From DAOMOP01 sp035444405 (lineage in GTDB: Bacteria > Pseudomonadota > Gammaproteobacteria > Burkholderiales > Rhodocyclaceae), in contig DAOMOP010000240.1 of the NCBI GenBank assembly GCA_035444405.1, positions 1 through 5,630 on the forward strand: a stretch of DNA of 5,630 bases. Direction: 5' to 3'. This document shows positions 5,235-5,630 of this stretch, one piece after another. The notes below the pieces were generated by a model. It was not told the origin of the DNA. It did no database searches and worked only from the letters and a program-made list of their open reading frames with translations. The first letter of the stretch is position 1; every line of letters starts with the position of its first letter. A program made the position numbers and the translations under genes.

Positions 5235-5630
5235 TTACCTCAACAGCGTGTTGATTTCGATGATCGGCTGCATGACGGCGAGTACGATGACGAGCACCAG
5301 CGCGCCCATCGCCAGCAGCAGCACCGGCTCGAGCAGCGTCGTCAGCGTCGCGGTGCGGTTCTCGAGCTCCTGCTGCTGCAGCCGCGCGGCGCGCTCCAGC
5401 AGCGCGTCGAGCCGGCCGGTGGCCTCGCCGTTGGCGATCATGTGCACGAGCAGCGGCGGGAACGCGCGCGTCGCGGCCAGCGCGCGCGCCAGGCTCTGGC
5501 CTTCGCGCACCTTGGCGGCGGCGTCGCGCACCGCTTCGCGCAGCGGCACGCGCGCGATCACTTGCGCGCCGGCCTCGAGCGCGGCGAGCAGCGGCACGCC
5601 GCTGCCGGCGAGGATCGCCAGCGTGCTGGC
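5235..5630 (-). CDS. gspF: GspF, inner-membrane platform protein (3' part; runs off the right edge)
   Basis: GspF is the polytopic inner-membrane protein of the T2SS platform; it contacts GspE and GspL and probably moves GspG subunits. The 131 residues in the window are the C-terminal T2SSF domain, out of about 400 in the family. It starts in ASTLAILAGSGVPLL, the conserved opening of the second T2SSF repeat. Then come VREGQSLARALAAT, FPPLLVHMIANGEATGRLDA (the conserved M-I-x-x-G-E-x-x-G-x-L motif) and LLERAARLQQQELENRTATL. The last membrane helix, in LLEPVLLLAMGALVLVIVLA, is followed by VMQPIIEINTLLR, a typical GspF end. The frame is open to the edge, so the GTG at 5597 is internal and not a start. 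Only seven bases separate the stop from the first possible gspG ATG. Confidence 0.96.
   Translation of the reverse strand, partial: ASTLAILAGSGVPLLAALEAGAQVIARVPLREAVRDAAAKVREGQSLARALAATRAFPPLLVHMIANGEATGRLDALLERAARLQQQELENRTATLTTLLEPVLLLAMGALVLVIVLAVMQPIIEINTLLR

Overview
The window is one stretch of a type II secretion system (T2SS, general secretory pathway) operon. Every recognisable gene lies on the minus strand, so transcription enters at the right edge and leaves at the left edge. In transcription order the genes are gspF (3' end only), gspG, gspH, gspI, gspJ, gspK, gspL, gspM and gspN (5' end only). By eye the DNA is about 70% GC or higher, with strong G/C bias at third codon positions. 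That composition, F running straight into G with no gspC between, and a GspN following GspM suggest a betaproteobacterium of the Burkholderiales (Rubrivivax/Leptothrix type). This assignment is an inference; a Xanthomonas-like gammaproteobacterium is the main alternative.

Layout from right to left: 5630-5235 is the C-terminal part of the inner-membrane platform protein GspF. Positions 5227-4628 hold the major pseudopilin GspG, whose upstream part contains two competing inverted repeats and has an uncertain start. Positions 4631-4131, 4134-3538, 3541-2976 and 2989-2077 hold the minor pseudopilins GspH, I, J and K. Positions 2080-884 and 887-405 hold the inner-membrane assembly proteins GspL and GspM. 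A spacer of about 150 bases with a small Arg-rich ORF follows, and then the start of GspN at 253. Most junctions are 4-base ATGA or GTGA stop/start overlaps (G/H, H/I, I/J, K/L, L/M), with 14 bases at J/K. This is a tightly translationally coupled transcript. No promoter, terminator, RNA gene, insertion sequence or CRISPR array was seen.

The gene products form one machine. GspF, L and M make up the inner-membrane platform that links to the ATPase GspE. GspG polymerises into the periplasmic pseudopilus, with an H-I-J-K complex at its tip. GspN is an accessory inner-membrane protein found in some T2SS operons.

The gene set is known, so I do not claim a new system. The unusual points are: (1) a 15-base tandem repeat, nine full copies, that encodes a Pro/Asp/Ser/Arg-rich extension of the GspI prepilin leader, with no start codon after it; (2) a pair of mutually exclusive hairpins between gspF and the gspG pilin core; (3) a one-base frameshift in gspK and a possible one in the gspG leader, plus an N gap inside gspJ, all of which may be assembly problems; (4) a small ORF that bridges the gspM-gspN spacer with exact coupling at both ends.
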